DNA of 64,000 nt, from assembly GCF_008693005.1 (NCBI RefSeq), contig NZ_VXKE01000005.1, positions 49,002-113,001 of the forward strand, given 5' to 3'. Position 1 is the stretch's first letter. Every line of letters starts with the position of its first letter. Position numbers and translations under genes: made by a program. Shown piece after piece: positions 1-17,380 of this stretch. The notes under the pieces are model-generated. The model was not told where the DNA came from, did not search any database, and saw only the letters and a program-made list of their open reading frames with translations. The DNA comes from Helicobacter canis. Lineage in GTDB: Bacteria; Campylobacterota; Campylobacteria; Campylobacterales; Helicobacteraceae.

Positions 1-305
1 GCTCCATCAAGAACACGCATAGACCTTTCCACTTCAATGGTAAAATCCACGTGCCCAGGAGTATCAATAAGGTTAATCTGGTGGTCTTTCCAGAAGCAAG
101 TTGTCGCCGCTGAAGTAATAGTGATCCCCCGCTCTTTCTCTTGCTCCATCCAATCCATTGTGGCAGCACCATCATGCACTTCCCCAATTTTATGGCTTAC
201 ACCAGTGTAAAACAATATTCTTTCAGAAGTCGTTGTTTTACCTGCATCAATATGTGCAGCAATTCCAATATTTCTAATTTTTTCTAAAGGAGTTTTCCTT
301 GCCAT
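1..305 (-). CDS. fusA: elongation factor G, N-terminal part (cut by window edge)
   Basis: EF-G is the GTPase that drives ribosomal translocation. Only about 101 N-terminal codons are inside the window; the gene runs off the left edge. The translation starts [20 protein letters not shown]. It shows the P-loop region [10 protein letters not shown], the switch I region with EKERGITIT and the switch II/G3 motif DTPGHVDF. The ATG at 305 is preceded by an AGGGTTG-like Shine-Dalgarno and lies 13 bases after the rpsG stop, so it ends the rpsL-rpsG-fusA string as in most bacteria. Identity is secure; completeness cannot be judged here. Confidence 0.97.
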   Translation of the reverse strand, partial: MARKTPLEKIRNIGIAAHIDAGKTTTSERILFYTGVSHKIGEVHDGAATMDWMEQEKERGITITSAATTCFWKDHQINLIDTPGHVDFTIEVERSMRVLDG

Positions 306-318
306 AACAACCCTCCGA

Positions 319-798
<480 letters not shown>

Positions 799-1188
799 TT
801 ATTTTTTATCGCCACCGGCTTTCGCCTTTTTAGCACCATACTTACTGCGCGATACACTTCGCTTAGCGACACCAGCAGTATCAAGTGCGCCACGCACAAT
901 ATGATATTTTACACCCGGCAAATCCTTAACTCTCCCACCGCGCACAAGAACGATAGAGTGCTCTTGCAAATTGTGTCCTTCTCCGGGAATATAGCTAATA
1001 ACTTCAAACTTGCTTGTTAGGCGCACTTTGGCTACTTTGCGCAAGGCAGAGTTTGGCTTCCTTGGTGTTGTTGTATAGACACGAGTGCAAACACCTCTCC
1101 TCTGTGGGCACTCCAGCAATGCTGGGGACTTGGTTTTTTTGATAACCTTTTTTCGCTCTTTGCGAACAAGCTGATTGATGGTTGGCAA
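799..1188 (-). CDS. rpsL: 30S ribosomal protein S12, TTG start, Arg at position 43
   Basis: S12 sits at the decoding centre and controls accuracy. The 129-residue product begins PTINQLVRK after a TTG start at 1188. The TTG is fixed by family homology and by AAGGAAAT just upstream; no ATG would give the conserved N terminus. The decoding loop reads [10 protein letters not shown]: the residue matching E. coli Lys43 (Met counted) is Arg, encoded AGG, while the second loop GGRVKDLPG keeps its Lys. Lys43-to-Arg is a well-known streptomycin-resistance substitution in several genera. The C terminus is the usual Lys-rich tail. It is co-directional with rpsG, with a 74-base gap to rpoBC upstream. Confidence 0.98.
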   Translation of the reverse strand: MPTINQLVRKERKKVIKKTKSPALLECPQRRGVCTRVYTTTPRKPNSALRKVAKVRLTSKFEVISYIPGEGHNLQEHSIVLVRGGRVKDLPGVKYHIVRGALDTAGVAKRSVSRSKYGAKKAKAGGDKK

Positions 1189-1262
1189 TTTATTTCCTTA
1201 ATTTTGGGATTGAGATTAAACGCGCGATTCTACACTATCTAATCTTTTATTTCTCTTAGATT

Positions 1263-9986
<8,724 letters not shown>

Positions 9987-10026
9987 TCATAGGGCACCCC
10001 AAAATGTAGATAGCCCAAAAGCGTAG

Positions 10027-10056
10027 CTCCTATATTGGACTGCCCAAATATAGGAG
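10027..10056 (-). promoter_or_regulatory. rplL-rpoBC intercistronic hairpin
   Basis: In the 151-base gap between rplL and rpoBC, CTCCTATATTTGG pairs with CCAATATAGGAG on the transcript strand: about 12 base pairs with one bulged base and a five-base loop. No U run follows, so it is not a standard terminator. In E. coli the same gap holds an attenuator and an RNase III processing site. By position this hairpin could set the ratio of L7/L12 to RNA polymerase, but that role is inferred. Confidence 0.45.
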
Positions 10057-10071
10057 TAAGCACAAGTAAAA

Positions 10072-10449
10072 CTACTTAATTTCAACTTTCGCGCCGGCTT
10101 CTTCAAGCTTTTTCTTGAATGCTTCTGCTTCGTCTTTATTAACGCCCTCTTTAAGTGTGTGAGGAGTTTTCTCTGTTGCATCTTTTGCTTCTTTAAGCCC
10201 AAGACCAGTAATTTCCCGCACCACTTTGATGACATTAATTTTGTTAGCACCAGCTTCCACAAGAACAACGCTAAAATCTGTTTTTTCTTCTGCACCACCA
10301 GCAGCTGCACCACCAGCAGCTGCACCAGCCACCACTGTCGGCGCAGCACTAACACCAAACTTTTCTTCAAAAGCCTTTACAAGCTCTGAAAGCTCTAGGA
10401 CAGAAAGCCCACCAATATACTCTAAAACATCTTCTTTTGTGATAGCCAT
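10072..10449 (-). CDS. rplL: 50S ribosomal protein L7/L12
   Basis: L7/L12 forms the flexible stalk that recruits and activates translational GTPases. The 125-residue protein has the N-terminal dimerisation helices ([20 protein letters not shown]), an Ala/Gly hinge and the C-terminal factor-binding domain with [18 protein letters not shown]. The hinge repeats AAAGG and is encoded by a 15-base tandem unit at 10291-10320, with a partial third copy following. AAGGAGCG lies upstream of ATG 10449. It follows rplJ by 36 bases, fitting the pentameric L10(L12)n arrangement. Length and sequence are normal. Confidence 0.98.
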   Translation of the reverse strand: MAITKEDVLEYIGGLSVLELSELVKAFEEKFGVSAAPTVVAGAAAGGAAAGGAEEKTDFSVVLVEAGANKINVIKVVREITGLGLKEAKDATEKTPHTLKEGVNKDEAEAFKKKLEEAGAKVEIK

Positions 10450-10485
10450 TTTACACGCTCCTTAAAATTTTTTAGTATAGCTCTA

Positions 10486-10971
10486 CTATGAGTTTTGTTC
10501 TTTTTGCTTTCGTAGATTGTCTAACCCTGTCGCAAAATAGCGAGCTGGGGCTGTCCAAACAGACAAAAGCATACCAATAAGCTCTTCTTTGCTTGGAAGC
10601 TTAGATACAGAGACAATGTGATTTTTATCCACTTTCTGCCCATCAAAACTACCAGTTTTGATGGTAAATTTCTCCGCATTCGCTTCAGCAAACTTAACAA
10701 CAATCTTAGCAAGAGAAATCTGATCTTCTCCCCAAATAAATATATTCGTATCCTTAATATCTAATTCGGGCATACCAGAATCTCTCAAAGCAATGCGTGC
10801 CAAGGTATTCTTAATGACTTGCACTTTCACATCTACCTGCCTAGCATTGCGACGCAATTCTTCTAAAGACTTGACATTTGTCCCCTTATAATCGCATACA
10901 AGCAAGGCTTGAGCATTTTTGAACTCCTGTGTAAGCACCTCAACCATTTCCTGCTTTTGAACTTTGGTCAT
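10486..10971 (-). CDS. rplJ: 50S ribosomal protein L10
   Basis: L10 anchors the L7/L12 dimers to 23S rRNA and usually represses its own operon. The start is taken at ATG 10971 ([17 protein letters not shown]), which has a perfect GGAGGAAAA Shine-Dalgarno. An upstream in-frame start at 11001 adds ten residues containing the Shine-Dalgarno itself and is rejected. The 161-residue product shows the typical ALLVCDYKG strand and the motif [15 protein letters not shown]. The C-terminal helix binding L7/L12 ends [12 protein letters not shown]. It sits between rplA and rplL in the standard order. Confidence 0.97.
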   Translation of the reverse strand: MTKVQKQEMVEVLTQEFKNAQALLVCDYKGTNVKSLEELRRNARQVDVKVQVIKNTLARIALRDSGMPELDIKDTNIFIWGEDQISLAKIVVKFAEANAEKFTIKTGSFDGQKVDKNHIVSVSKLPSKEELIGMLLSVWTAPARYFATGLDNLRKQKEQNS

Positions 10972-11059
10972 TTTTCCTCCTTTCAGACAAGACTTATACA
11001 AGGAAAATTATTAAGCTCACGCCCTTGTAGTCATCAGTCTAAGATAAATGCTAGTATTA

Positions 11060-11764
11060 CTATTTTACATCCATAAGGATCTGCGCATCAAGCTTAACAG
11101 CAGGAGACATTGTTAAGGACAGTACGCCACCCCGGATAAATTTACCCTTCGCACTAGATGGTTTAAGCCTATTGATTGTTTTCACCAACTCGAGCATATT
11201 GTCCCTAATTTTTTCTTCAGAAAAACTAGCCTTACCTATTGGTGCGTGGATATTGCCTTTCTTATCGACCCGAAAATTCACCTGCCCACTTTTTGCATTA
11301 GAAACCGCCTTGCTTACATCCATTGTAACGGTGCCTGTCTTTGGGTTAGGCATCAAACCTTTTGGACCCAATATTCTACCAACCTTTCCAACAAGAGCCA
11401 TCATATCTGGTGTAGCAATAACAATGTCAAAATTAATATTGCCATTTTTGATTTCTTCTGCCAAATCATCATCACCCACAACATCTGCACCAGCATCTTT
11501 AGCTTCATCTGCCTTGGTTCCTTTAGCAAACACTGCTACACGAACCTTTTTCCCTGTCCCGTGCGGCAAAACAACAGCACCACGAATCATTTGATCCGCG
11601 TGGCGAGGATCTACTCCAAGTCGTAGAGCCAACTCCACCGTTTCATCAAATTTGGCTGAGGCAAGCGACTTGACAACACTGATGCCAGAATCTATGTCAT
11701 AAAACCTATTGGTATCAATCTTCTCAGCTAAGTTTTGGATTCTCTTTGCTACCTTATTTCTCAT
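11060..11764 (-). CDS. rplA: 50S ribosomal protein L1
   Basis: L1 forms the mobile stalk that moves deacylated tRNA out of the E site and represses the L11 operon in many bacteria. The 234-residue length is standard. It contains [19 protein letters not shown], the domain II segment [20 protein letters not shown] and the signature [11 protein letters not shown]. The C-terminal half reads [26 protein letters not shown] precedes ATG 11764. It is 18 bases downstream of rplK and shares its transcript. Confidence 0.98.
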   Translation of the reverse strand: MRNKVAKRIQNLAEKIDTNRFYDIDSGISVVKSLASAKFDETVELALRLGVDPRHADQMIRGAVVLPHGTGKKVRVAVFAKGTKADEAKDAGADVVGDDDLAEEIKNGNINFDIVIATPDMMALVGKVGRILGPKGLMPNPKTGTVTMDVSKAVSNAKSGQVNFRVDKKGNIHAPIGKASFSEEKIRDNMLELVKTINRLKPSSAKGKFIRGGVLSLTMSPAVKLDAQILMDVK

Positions 11765-11782
11765 AATCTATACCTTCCTAAT

Positions 11783-12208
11783 TTACTCTACAATTTCTAT
11801 ACCCATACTTCGCGCGGAACCAGCGACAATCTTCTTCGCCGCCTCTATGTCATTTGCATTAAGGTCTTCCATCTTTGCCTCGGCAATCTCCTGAAGCTGT
11901 TTCGATGACAGCTTACCTATTTTATTTTTTAATGGATTATCAGAACCCTTAGCTATACCAGAAGCCTTTTTAATCAAATCTGTCACAGGTGGCTTCTTTG
12001 TAATAAAGGTAAAGCTTTTATCCTGATAAACGGTTATGATAACAGGTATATTAAAATCACCCATATCCTTAGTTTTCTCATTGAAAGCCTTACAAAATTC
12101 CATAATATTAATACCCCTCTGACCAAGTGCTGGTCCAACAGGTGGTGAAGGGTTTGCCTTGCCTGCTGGAATTTGAAGTTTTAACTCACCTACTATTTTT
12201 TTTGCCAT
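11783..12208 (-). CDS. rplK: 50S ribosomal protein L11
   Basis: L11 binds the GTPase-associated centre of 23S rRNA and is needed for stringent-response sensing. The 141-residue protein starts [20 protein letters not shown] and contains [17 protein letters not shown], the family signature with the thiostrepton-region prolines. The C-terminal RNA-binding half includes [12 protein letters not shown] and ends [17 protein letters not shown] precedes the start. It is 14 bases after nusG, the conserved secE-nusG-rplK-rplA order. Confidence 0.98.
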   Translation of the reverse strand: MAKKIVGELKLQIPAGKANPSPPVGPALGQRGINIMEFCKAFNEKTKDMGDFNIPVIITVYQDKSFTFITKKPPVTDLIKKASGIAKGSDNPLKNKIGKLSSKQLQEIAEAKMEDLNANDIEAAKKIVAGSARSMGIEIVE

Positions 12209-12222
12209 TTTCTACCTTTCAA

Positions 12223-12753
12223 TCAAACTATTTTTTCTACTTGTGAATACAAGATTTCTATCGGCGTATTTCTGCCAAAAATAGAAACATTGAGTTTCAA
12301 TTTTTTATGCTCAACATCATAGCCCTCCACTGTTGCCGTAAAATTAGCAAAAGGACCTTCATTGATCCGCACAACTTCCCCATGCTCAAAGGATATCTTC
12401 GGCTTAGGTGCCGCACGATTTGTATTCTTCTCCAAAATGTGGGCAATATCTGCTTCGCTCAATGGAGTTGGTTTCTTGCTTTCACCAATAAAACCACCAA
12501 CCCTAGGAAGAGACTGTATCGTATGCCAAAGCGATGTATCCAAATCAACATGTATAAATACATACCCGGGATATATACTTCTCGCACTTATTTTCTTTGC
12601 TCCATCCTTGACTTCGTAGATATCTTCTGTAGGAACAACTATCTCTTTCACTCTATCTTGAAGATTATACTCTTGGACGAGATTTTCAATAGCTTTCTTT
12701 ACAGACTGCTCACTCCCAGAATATGTTTGTATAGCATACCAACCTAGCGACAT
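12223..12753 (-). CDS. nusG: transcription termination/antitermination protein NusG
   Basis: NusG clamps RNA polymerase, suppresses pausing and links it to Rho or the ribosome. The 176-residue protein has the NGN domain (WYAIQTYSGSEQSVKKAIE at the start, IYPGYVFIHVDLD centrally) and a C-terminal KOW domain with VRINEGPFANFTATVEGYD. There is no inserted third domain. AGGAG lies five bases before ATG 12753, inside the 8-base gap after secE, so the two are translationally close. It acts in the cytoplasm with the rpoBC product encoded downstream. Confidence 0.98.
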   Translation of the reverse strand: MSLGWYAIQTYSGSEQSVKKAIENLVQEYNLQDRVKEIVVPTEDIYEVKDGAKKISARSIYPGYVFIHVDLDTSLWHTIQSLPRVGGFIGESKKPTPLSEADIAHILEKNTNRAAPKPKISFEHGEVVRINEGPFANFTATVEGYDVEHKKLKLNVSIFGRNTPIEILYSQVEKIV

Positions 12754-12761
12754 AACATCTC

Positions 12762-12947
12762 CTAATCCCCAAAAAATTTAGACACAGAAGCAAACAAAAT
12801 AAGATCGACTAGACCCAAAAACAAAGCTACCACAACTACCACAACAACTACAGATATTAAGGCATTCCGTATCTGCTCTTTCGTAGGAAAAACAACCTTA
12901 AAAAGCTCTTCTTTTGCTGCCTTATAATAAGTAATTATCTTTCTCAT
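12762..12947 (-). CDS. secE: preprotein translocase subunit SecE
   Basis: SecE is the small clamp subunit of the SecYEG channel in the inner membrane. The 61-residue product is the short, single-span form. An amphipathic helix (YKAAKEELFKVVFPTKEQI) precedes one membrane span made largely of valines, followed by LGLVDLILFASVSKFFG. The motif FPTKEQ matches the family. AAGG precedes ATG 12947. Its position between tRNA-Trp and nusG is conserved in many bacteria. Confidence 0.95.
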   Translation of the reverse strand: MRKIITYYKAAKEELFKVVFPTKEQIRNALISVVVVVVVVALFLGLVDLILFASVSKFFGD

Positions 12948-12975
12948 TGTCTTACCTTGAATTATTGCTAAATAA

Positions 12976-13051
12976 TGGCAGGTCAGGAGGGACTCGAACC
13001 CCCAACAACCGGTTTTGGAGACCGACGCTCTACCATTAGAGCTACTGACCT
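12976..13051 (-). tRNA. tRNA-Trp (anticodon CCA)
   Basis: The complement folds as a 76-base cloverleaf. AGGTCAG pairs with CTGACCT in the acceptor stem, the discriminator is G and CCA is encoded. The anticodon loop CTCCAAA gives CCA, and the T arm contains GGTTCGAGTCC. It lies between rpmG and secE. Confidence 0.97.
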
Positions 13052-13052
13052 A

Positions 13053-13079
13053 AAAAGCTAGAGTGGCACTCTAGCTTTT
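13053..13079 (-). terminator. hairpin at the rpmG end, just before tRNA-Trp
   Basis: AAAAGCTAGAGTG and CACTCTAGCTTTT form a perfect inverted repeat around one central base. On the transcript strand the hairpin is followed directly by a short T run and then the first base of tRNA-Trp. It overlaps the rpmG stop codon. It looks like a Rho-independent terminator or attenuator, but could also guide processing of the tRNA 5' end. No clear promoter for the genes downstream was seen after it, so full termination here would be surprising. Confidence 0.6.
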
Positions 13080-13241
13080 AAGCTTAACTTCCCTATGAAT
13101 AGTATGTTTATTAAGCCTAGGGCAGAACTTTTTGAGCTCCAGTTTTTCTGTTTTTGTTTTAGCATTTTTCGTCGTGCTATAATTGATATCTCCGCACTCT
13201 GAACATTTCAAACCAATTTTTACTACATTACCCTTAGCCAT
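13071..13241 (-). CDS. rpmG: 50S ribosomal protein L33
   Basis: L33 is a small protein near the E site of the large subunit. The 56-residue product reads [20 protein letters not shown] at its start and ends [13 protein letters not shown], with the family features CSEC and FCPR. Only three cysteines are present where zinc-ribbon L33 proteins have four (CxxC...CxxC), so zinc binding is doubtful. It lies 14 bases after tuf, and its stop codon sits inside the strong hairpin that precedes tRNA-Trp. Confidence 0.95.
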   Translation of the reverse strand: MAKGNVVKIGLKCSECGDINYSTTKNAKTKTEKLELKKFCPRLNKHTIHREVKLKS

Positions 13242-13255
13242 GTCAAAAACCCTGA

Positions 13256-14455
13256 CTACTTGATAATCTTGCTCACAACACCAGCACCGACAGTTCTGCC
13301 ACCTTCGCGAATCGCAAATTTAGTCCCAAGCTCAAGTGCAATAGGGCTAATAAGCTCAACGGTAATCTTAACATTATCGCCTGGCATAACCATCTCTACA
13401 CCATCTGGCAATTTGATAGAGCCAGTTACATCAGTGGTGCGCACATAGAATTGTGGGCGATAGTTATTGAAGAATGGCGTATGTCTCCCACCTTCATCTT
13501 TAGAAAGAACATAAATCTCACCCTCAAACTCGCTGTGTGGTGTGATAGATCCAGGCTTACAAAGCACCATACCTCTCTCCACTTCCTCTTTCTTGGTGCC
13601 CCGTAGTAGAATCCCAACATTATCACCAGCTTCACCCTTGTCTAGTTCTTTTCTAAACATCTCCACACCAGTAACTGTTGTCTTTTGCGTATCTCGGATA
13701 CCAACAATCTCCACTTCATCACCAACCTTAACCACACCTCTCTCAATTCGACCTGTTACAACAGTTCCGCGTCCAGCAATTGAGAACACATCTTCCACTG
13801 GCATAAGAAAAGTCTTTTCTGTGTCGCGCTCTGGAGTAGGAATATACTCATCAACCTTCGCCATTAAATCTAAAACTTTTTGTCCCCATTCGCCAACATT
13901 GCCAGCCTTAGCTTCTTCCAAAGCTTTGAGAGCTGACCCTGCTACAATAGGAGTGTCATCTCCAGGGAAATCATATGCGCTGAGAAGTTCTCTAACTTCC
14001 ATCTCTACCAAATCAAGTAGCTCTTGATCATCGACCATATCCTGCTTGTTCAAAAAGACTACAATGTAAGGGACACCAACTTGTCGAGATAGCAAAATAT
14101 GCTCACGAGTCTGGGGCATAGGTCCATCAGCTGCAGAAACAACAAGGATAGCCCCATCCATTTGCGCCGCTCCTGTAATCATATTCTTTACATAGTCGGC
14201 GTGTCCCGGACAATCCACATGCGCATAGTGGCGATTCTCTGTTTCATACTCGATATGAGAAGTTGCGATAGTAATACCTCTTTCTCGCTCTTCTGGGGCA
14301 TTATCGATTTTGTCATAATCTTTCATTTCTGCAAGACCCTTTGTTGCAAGAACAGCAGATATAGCAGCACTCAAAGTCGTTTTTCCGTGATCAACATGCC
14401 CAATTGTCCCAATATTGACATGGGGCTTATTCTTGACAAATTTTTCCTTTGCCAT
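13256..14455 (-). CDS. tuf: elongation factor Tu
   Basis: EF-Tu delivers aminoacyl-tRNA to the ribosome A site. The 399-residue protein shows [10 protein letters not shown] (P loop), the switch I region with [28 protein letters not shown] (G3) and NKQDMVDD (G4). Domain 2 contains [13 protein letters not shown] and domain 3 ends [19 protein letters not shown] lies upstream of ATG 14455. It follows the four-tRNA cluster and precedes rpmG; by spacing the whole block is read from the promoter before tRNA-Thr(TGT). Confidence 0.99.
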   Translation of the reverse strand: MAKEKFVKNKPHVNIGTIGHVDHGKTTLSAAISAVLATKGLAEMKDYDKIDNAPEERERGITIATSHIEYETENRHYAHVDCPGHADYVKNMITGAAQMDGAILVVSAADGPMPQTREHILLSRQVGVPYIVVFLNKQDMVDDQELLDLVEMEVRELLSAYDFPGDDTPIVAGSALKALEEAKAGNVGEWGQKVLDLMAKVDEYIPTPERDTEKTFLMPVEDVFSIAGRGTVVTGRIERGVVKVGDEVEIVGIRDTQKTTVTGVEMFRKELDKGEAGDNVGILLRGTKKEEVERGMVLCKPGSITPHSEFEGEIYVLSKDEGGRHTPFFNNYRPQFYVRTTDVTGSIKLPDGVEMVMPGDNVKITVELISPIALELGTKFAIREGGRTVGAGVVSKIIK

Positions 14456-14546
14456 AAAAGTCTCCTAAAAGTGAATTTAAAGTCTTGATTATAATCCTTA
14501 TTTCTTTACACAAAAATAAAGACCATAACAAAACTACTAGAAAAAC

Positions 14547-14621
14547 TGGAGCCCATAAGCGGGATTGAACCGCCGACCTCTTCCTTACCAAGGAAGTGCT
14601 CTGCCACTGAGCTATATGGGC
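14547..14621 (-). tRNA. tRNA-Thr (anticodon GGT)
   Basis: The complement starts GCCCATATAGCTCAG and pairs with TATGGGC at the 3' end. The anticodon loop is TTGGTAA (GGT), flanked by a CTTCC/GGAAG stem. CCA is encoded after a T discriminator. It is the last of four tRNAs before tuf. Confidence 0.97.
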
Positions 14622-14671
14622 ACAAAATAGATTGAGAGCAATATATGTATGAATTACTTCAGCTCCCAGTA

Positions 14672-14748
14672 TGGAGCGGGAAACGGGGCTCGAACCCGCG
14701 ACCCTCAGCTTGGAAGGCTGATGCTCTAGCCAACTGAGCTATTCCCGC
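14672..14748 (-). tRNA. tRNA-Gly (anticodon TCC)
   Basis: A 77-base cloverleaf on the complement starts GCGGGAATAGCTCAG and ends TTCCCGCTCCA. The anticodon loop CTTCCAA gives TCC, within a CAGC/GCTG stem. The T arm contains GGTTCGAGCCC. Confidence 0.97.
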
Positions 14749-14792
14749 GAAAATGCTTTACAAACCACATCTAAGGCAATGCCCTTAAACAA

Positions 14793-14877
<85 letters not shown>

Positions 14878-14933
14878 AAATCGGCAAAAACTGGTCAAAC
14901 ACTGAATCAGAAAAGTCTGTTAGGGTTTGAAAA

Positions 14934-15009
14934 TGGAGCTGGTTAAGGGACTTGAACCCCCGACCCTCTGCTTACAAGGCAGATGCTCTACCAACTGAGC
15001 TAAACCAGC
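14934..15009 (-). tRNA. tRNA-Thr (anticodon TGT)
   Basis: The complement starts GCTGGTTTAGCTCAG and ends AACCAGCTCCA. The anticodon loop CTTGTAA gives TGT (Thr). Like the other tRNA-Thr here it has a T discriminator. It is the first gene after the strong promoter. Confidence 0.96.
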
Positions 15010-15026
15010 ACAATAAAAAAACCGAG

Positions 15027-15055
15027 ATTCTATAATAATAATTTCATCTTGTCAA
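15027..15055 (-). promoter_or_regulatory. promoter of the tRNA-tuf-ribosomal cluster
   Basis: On the minus strand a consensus -35 box TTGACA (15050-15055) is separated by exactly 17 bases from TAGAAT (15027-15032), about 18 bases before the first tRNA. A true -35 consensus is unusual in Helicobacter, whose promoters generally rely on the -10 box, and fits a stable-RNA promoter. Confidence 0.75.
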
Positions 15056-15107
15056 GATGCCAACACTTAACCAGCCCCCACTTTTGCCCCTCACTCAAAA
15101 AGTAGAT

Positions 15108-16433
15108 CTAGCTAGAGGGCTTTGTATCATCGATCTGGGGCAAAGACTCCACATAGAGACTTTGACTTGGGAAAGCAAGAGAAAGTCCAAGATTATCAAT
15201 AATGCGTAAAATCTCTACAATCACCTGCTCTTTTGCTAGGAGATATTCTTCCAAGCTCACACCCTTACTAAAACAATAAACCAATATATTCATCGAGCTA
15301 TCAGCCAGCTCATCAAGCACCACATAGACAGAATGCTTATAGCCCAAATAATCATCAAGGGAAATAATATTCTTTTTCAAATGCAAGGTATAGTCTAATG
15401 TCTGTTGTGTTGTGGATTCTTTGGCGATAAGCGGATGGGCAAGAAGCATAGCCTTAATAGATTCTATACACTGCAGAATCTTATCGGGTGGAGTGCCATA
15501 AGTAAGCCCAATAGAAAAGCGAATATGTCTCCCTGCTTTACGGCGGCTCCAATTTGTGATAGATTTGTTTGCCAGCTCTGCGTTAGGTATGAGCACAAGC
15601 GCATTATCTCCGGTGCGGATAGTCGTGCGCCGCAAGCCCATCTCTACAACAACCCCATCAACCCCCCCACATTCTATACGCTCGCCCTGCGAAAAGGAAT
15701 TATCAAAAAGCAGCATTACAGATGCAAAGAAATTAGCTAGCATATCCTTGACCGCAAGAGCCACTGCCAGCCCACCAAGCCCAAGTGAAGCAATGATAGC
15801 AGATATATTAAATCCCAATATCTTTAGAATCCAAAGCAAGGCAATGACAACGATGATAAAATAACCAATCTTTAGCAAAAGATTGATGACTTCCTTGCGG
15901 AAGTGATCTGTCTTTTTTTGTGCTAGGTTTGTAAGAAATGTCGCAACATAGCCTTGCGATACGATAATGACAAACCACGCGCCATTAACAACATAAGCGA
16001 TTTTAAACCACACTTCTAGCGCGCGCGGCGATGCAGCTGGATAATACAAAACATCAAGCGAGATATTGATGCTAACAACAAACAAAAAAAGCGAGATAGG
16101 CTTCATTAAGCTTTGTTGGATCTGCTTTCTTGTCTGCACATCTTGGCGAGACAAATGCAAGAGCATATCGATAAGATAAATGACAAGCCGAGCAAGAGAT
16201 GATCGACATAGCCACAAGAGCGCAAAAATAGCAAGACTCAATAGGATTTTCGCACACATTAAATTCGCACAAAATGTCGGGAGGATAGATTCTATAGCTA
16301 GAAGCGTGTTTGCCAGAAGCACTTGGAGCTTATGCTCAAGCAATGCTCCTTCTTCACTGAGAGAGTGCGAAGTGGCGTATATAAAATAAGGGAAACACAT
16401 AGTAGCACACCATAGTGCATTTAGCTTTTTCAT
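15108..16433 (-). CDS. MscS-family mechanosensitive ion channel
   Basis: Small-conductance channels of this family open under membrane tension and release solutes during hypo-osmotic shock. The 441-residue protein has an N-terminal signal-like segment, several membrane spans between about residues 50 and 215 and the pore-lining helix GLGGLAVALAVKDMLANFFA near 216. The cytoplasmic beta domain follows, with GERIECGGVDGVVVEMGLR, TGDNALVLIPNAELANKSI and NWSRR. It is longer than E. coli MscS (286) because of extra N-terminal spans. AAAGGAAG precedes ATG 16433. It is divergent from the solute-binding lipoprotein gene. The exact MscS subfamily is not resolved. Confidence 0.92.
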   Translation of the reverse strand: MKKLNALWCATMCFPYFIYATSHSLSEEGALLEHKLQVLLANTLLAIESILPTFCANLMCAKILLSLAIFALLWLCRSSLARLVIYLIDMLLHLSRQDVQTRKQIQQSLMKPISLFLFVVSINISLDVLYYPAASPRALEVWFKIAYVVNGAWFVIIVSQGYVATFLTNLAQKKTDHFRKEVINLLLKIGYFIIVVIALLWILKILGFNISAIIASLGLGGLAVALAVKDMLANFFASVMLLFDNSFSQGERIECGGVDGVVVEMGLRRTTIRTGDNALVLIPNAELANKSITNWSRRKAGRHIRFSIGLTYGTPPDKILQCIESIKAMLLAHPLIAKESTTQQTLDYTLHLKKNIISLDDYLGYKHSVYVVLDELADSSMNILVYCFSKGVSLEEYLLAKEQVIVEILRIIDNLGLSLAFPSQSLYVESLPQIDDTKPSS

Positions 16434-16513
16434 CGGCTTCCTTTAGTTTAAATTAAAGCAAAATCTTATCGTATTTCTACTTGGCTATGTGCTGTTTGTT
16501 GCTCAATGTGTTT

Positions 16514-16519
16514 TACAAT
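16514..16519 (+). promoter_or_regulatory. -10 box of the solute-binding lipoprotein gene
   Basis: TACAAT lies 33 bases before the GTG start of the gene at 16553. No clear -35 box is present, as is usual in this genus. Confidence 0.5.
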
Positions 16520-16552
16520 TACAGGCACTAGAGTCATTGGCAAGGAGCAAGG

Positions 16553-17341
16553 GTGCAGAATCTATGGAAAGCTGTGTTGGCTGTGTGCGCTGGAGTATGT
16601 TTGGCATTTGGTATATTTGGGTGTGAAAACTCTCTAGAATCTATCAAAGATCGGCGCGTGCTACACATTGGTATATCCAAAGCTACCCCGCCATTTGGAT
16701 ATGTAGATTCTAGTGGTGAATTTGCTGGGCTTGAAGTGCTGCTTGGCAGAAAGCTTGCTAAAGATCTCTTGGGAGATGAAAATCGTGTGCGCTTTAGTGC
16801 CATTACAGATGCGCAAGGGCTTGAGCTTTTAGACTCCTTAGGGCTTGACATTATTCTCTCTAACATATACAACCCACGATCAAATGCCATTGCGTTTGCC
16901 AACCCATTTATTTACACAACTACCAGCGTTATGGGTAAAGTCAATCAGCCCCAAGGCATACAAGAGCTCGCTGGCGCAAAAATCCTTGTGCGTAGCAACT
17001 CTGTGGCACAAGCATATTTCCAAGCCAACTATCCAAAAGCTATCTTAGAAATATGTGCGGATTTGCGCGAGTGCTTGGCTGTGTTTGAGCGAGATGATTT
17101 GTCGTATTTTGCCGAAGATAATGTGATCATCACGCTACTTGTGCGCCAGAATCCAGACTTTACTATAAGTGTCCCTGCACTAGGCGACCCCTACCCCATA
17201 AAGCCACTGGTTAAAGACACAAATACAAGCTTACTTACTTGGCTAAACAAAGAGCTCTCTATACTGCACAAAGAAGGGTTTTTGCAGCAGGCATTTGATA
17301 GTGCTGTGCGCTCATACTATGATGAAATGCACTCACGCTAG
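16553..17341 (+). CDS. amino-acid-type ABC transporter substrate-binding lipoprotein
   Basis: This is a family 3 periplasmic solute-binding protein that would capture an amino acid or similar polar solute. The start is GTG at 16553, six bases after AAGGAG. A hydrophobic signal ends with IFGC, a plausible lipobox, giving a lipoprotein from about residue 24. The mature domain begins with RRVLHIGISKATPPFGYVD and GEFAGLEVLLGRKLAKDL, typical of this family, and has IILSNIYNP where binding residues usually lie. No permease or ATPase gene is adjacent, so the transporter partner and ligand are unknown. It may work with a distant ABC system or as a sensor. Confidence 0.85.
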   Translation: MQNLWKAVLAVCAGVCLAFGIFGCENSLESIKDRRVLHIGISKATPPFGYVDSSGEFAGLEVLLGRKLAKDLLGDENRVRFSAITDAQGLELLDSLGLDIILSNIYNPRSNAIAFANPFIYTTTSVMGKVNQPQGIQELAGAKILVRSNSVAQAYFQANYPKAILEICADLRECLAVFERDDLSYFAEDNVIITLLVRQNPDFTISVPALGDPYPIKPLVKDTNTSLLTWLNKELSILHKEGFLQQAFDSAVRSYYDEMHSR

Positions 17342-17380
17342 ATTCTATCTCTCCCACCCATAGAGCCATCTCATCAAAGC

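Noticed and set aside
11001..11059. Possible L10 autoregulatory leader between rplA and rplJ
   Set aside because: The minus-strand leader has GTGAGCTTAAT-like and TGATGA segments, but I could not build a convincing paired structure by hand. A covariance-model search would decide.
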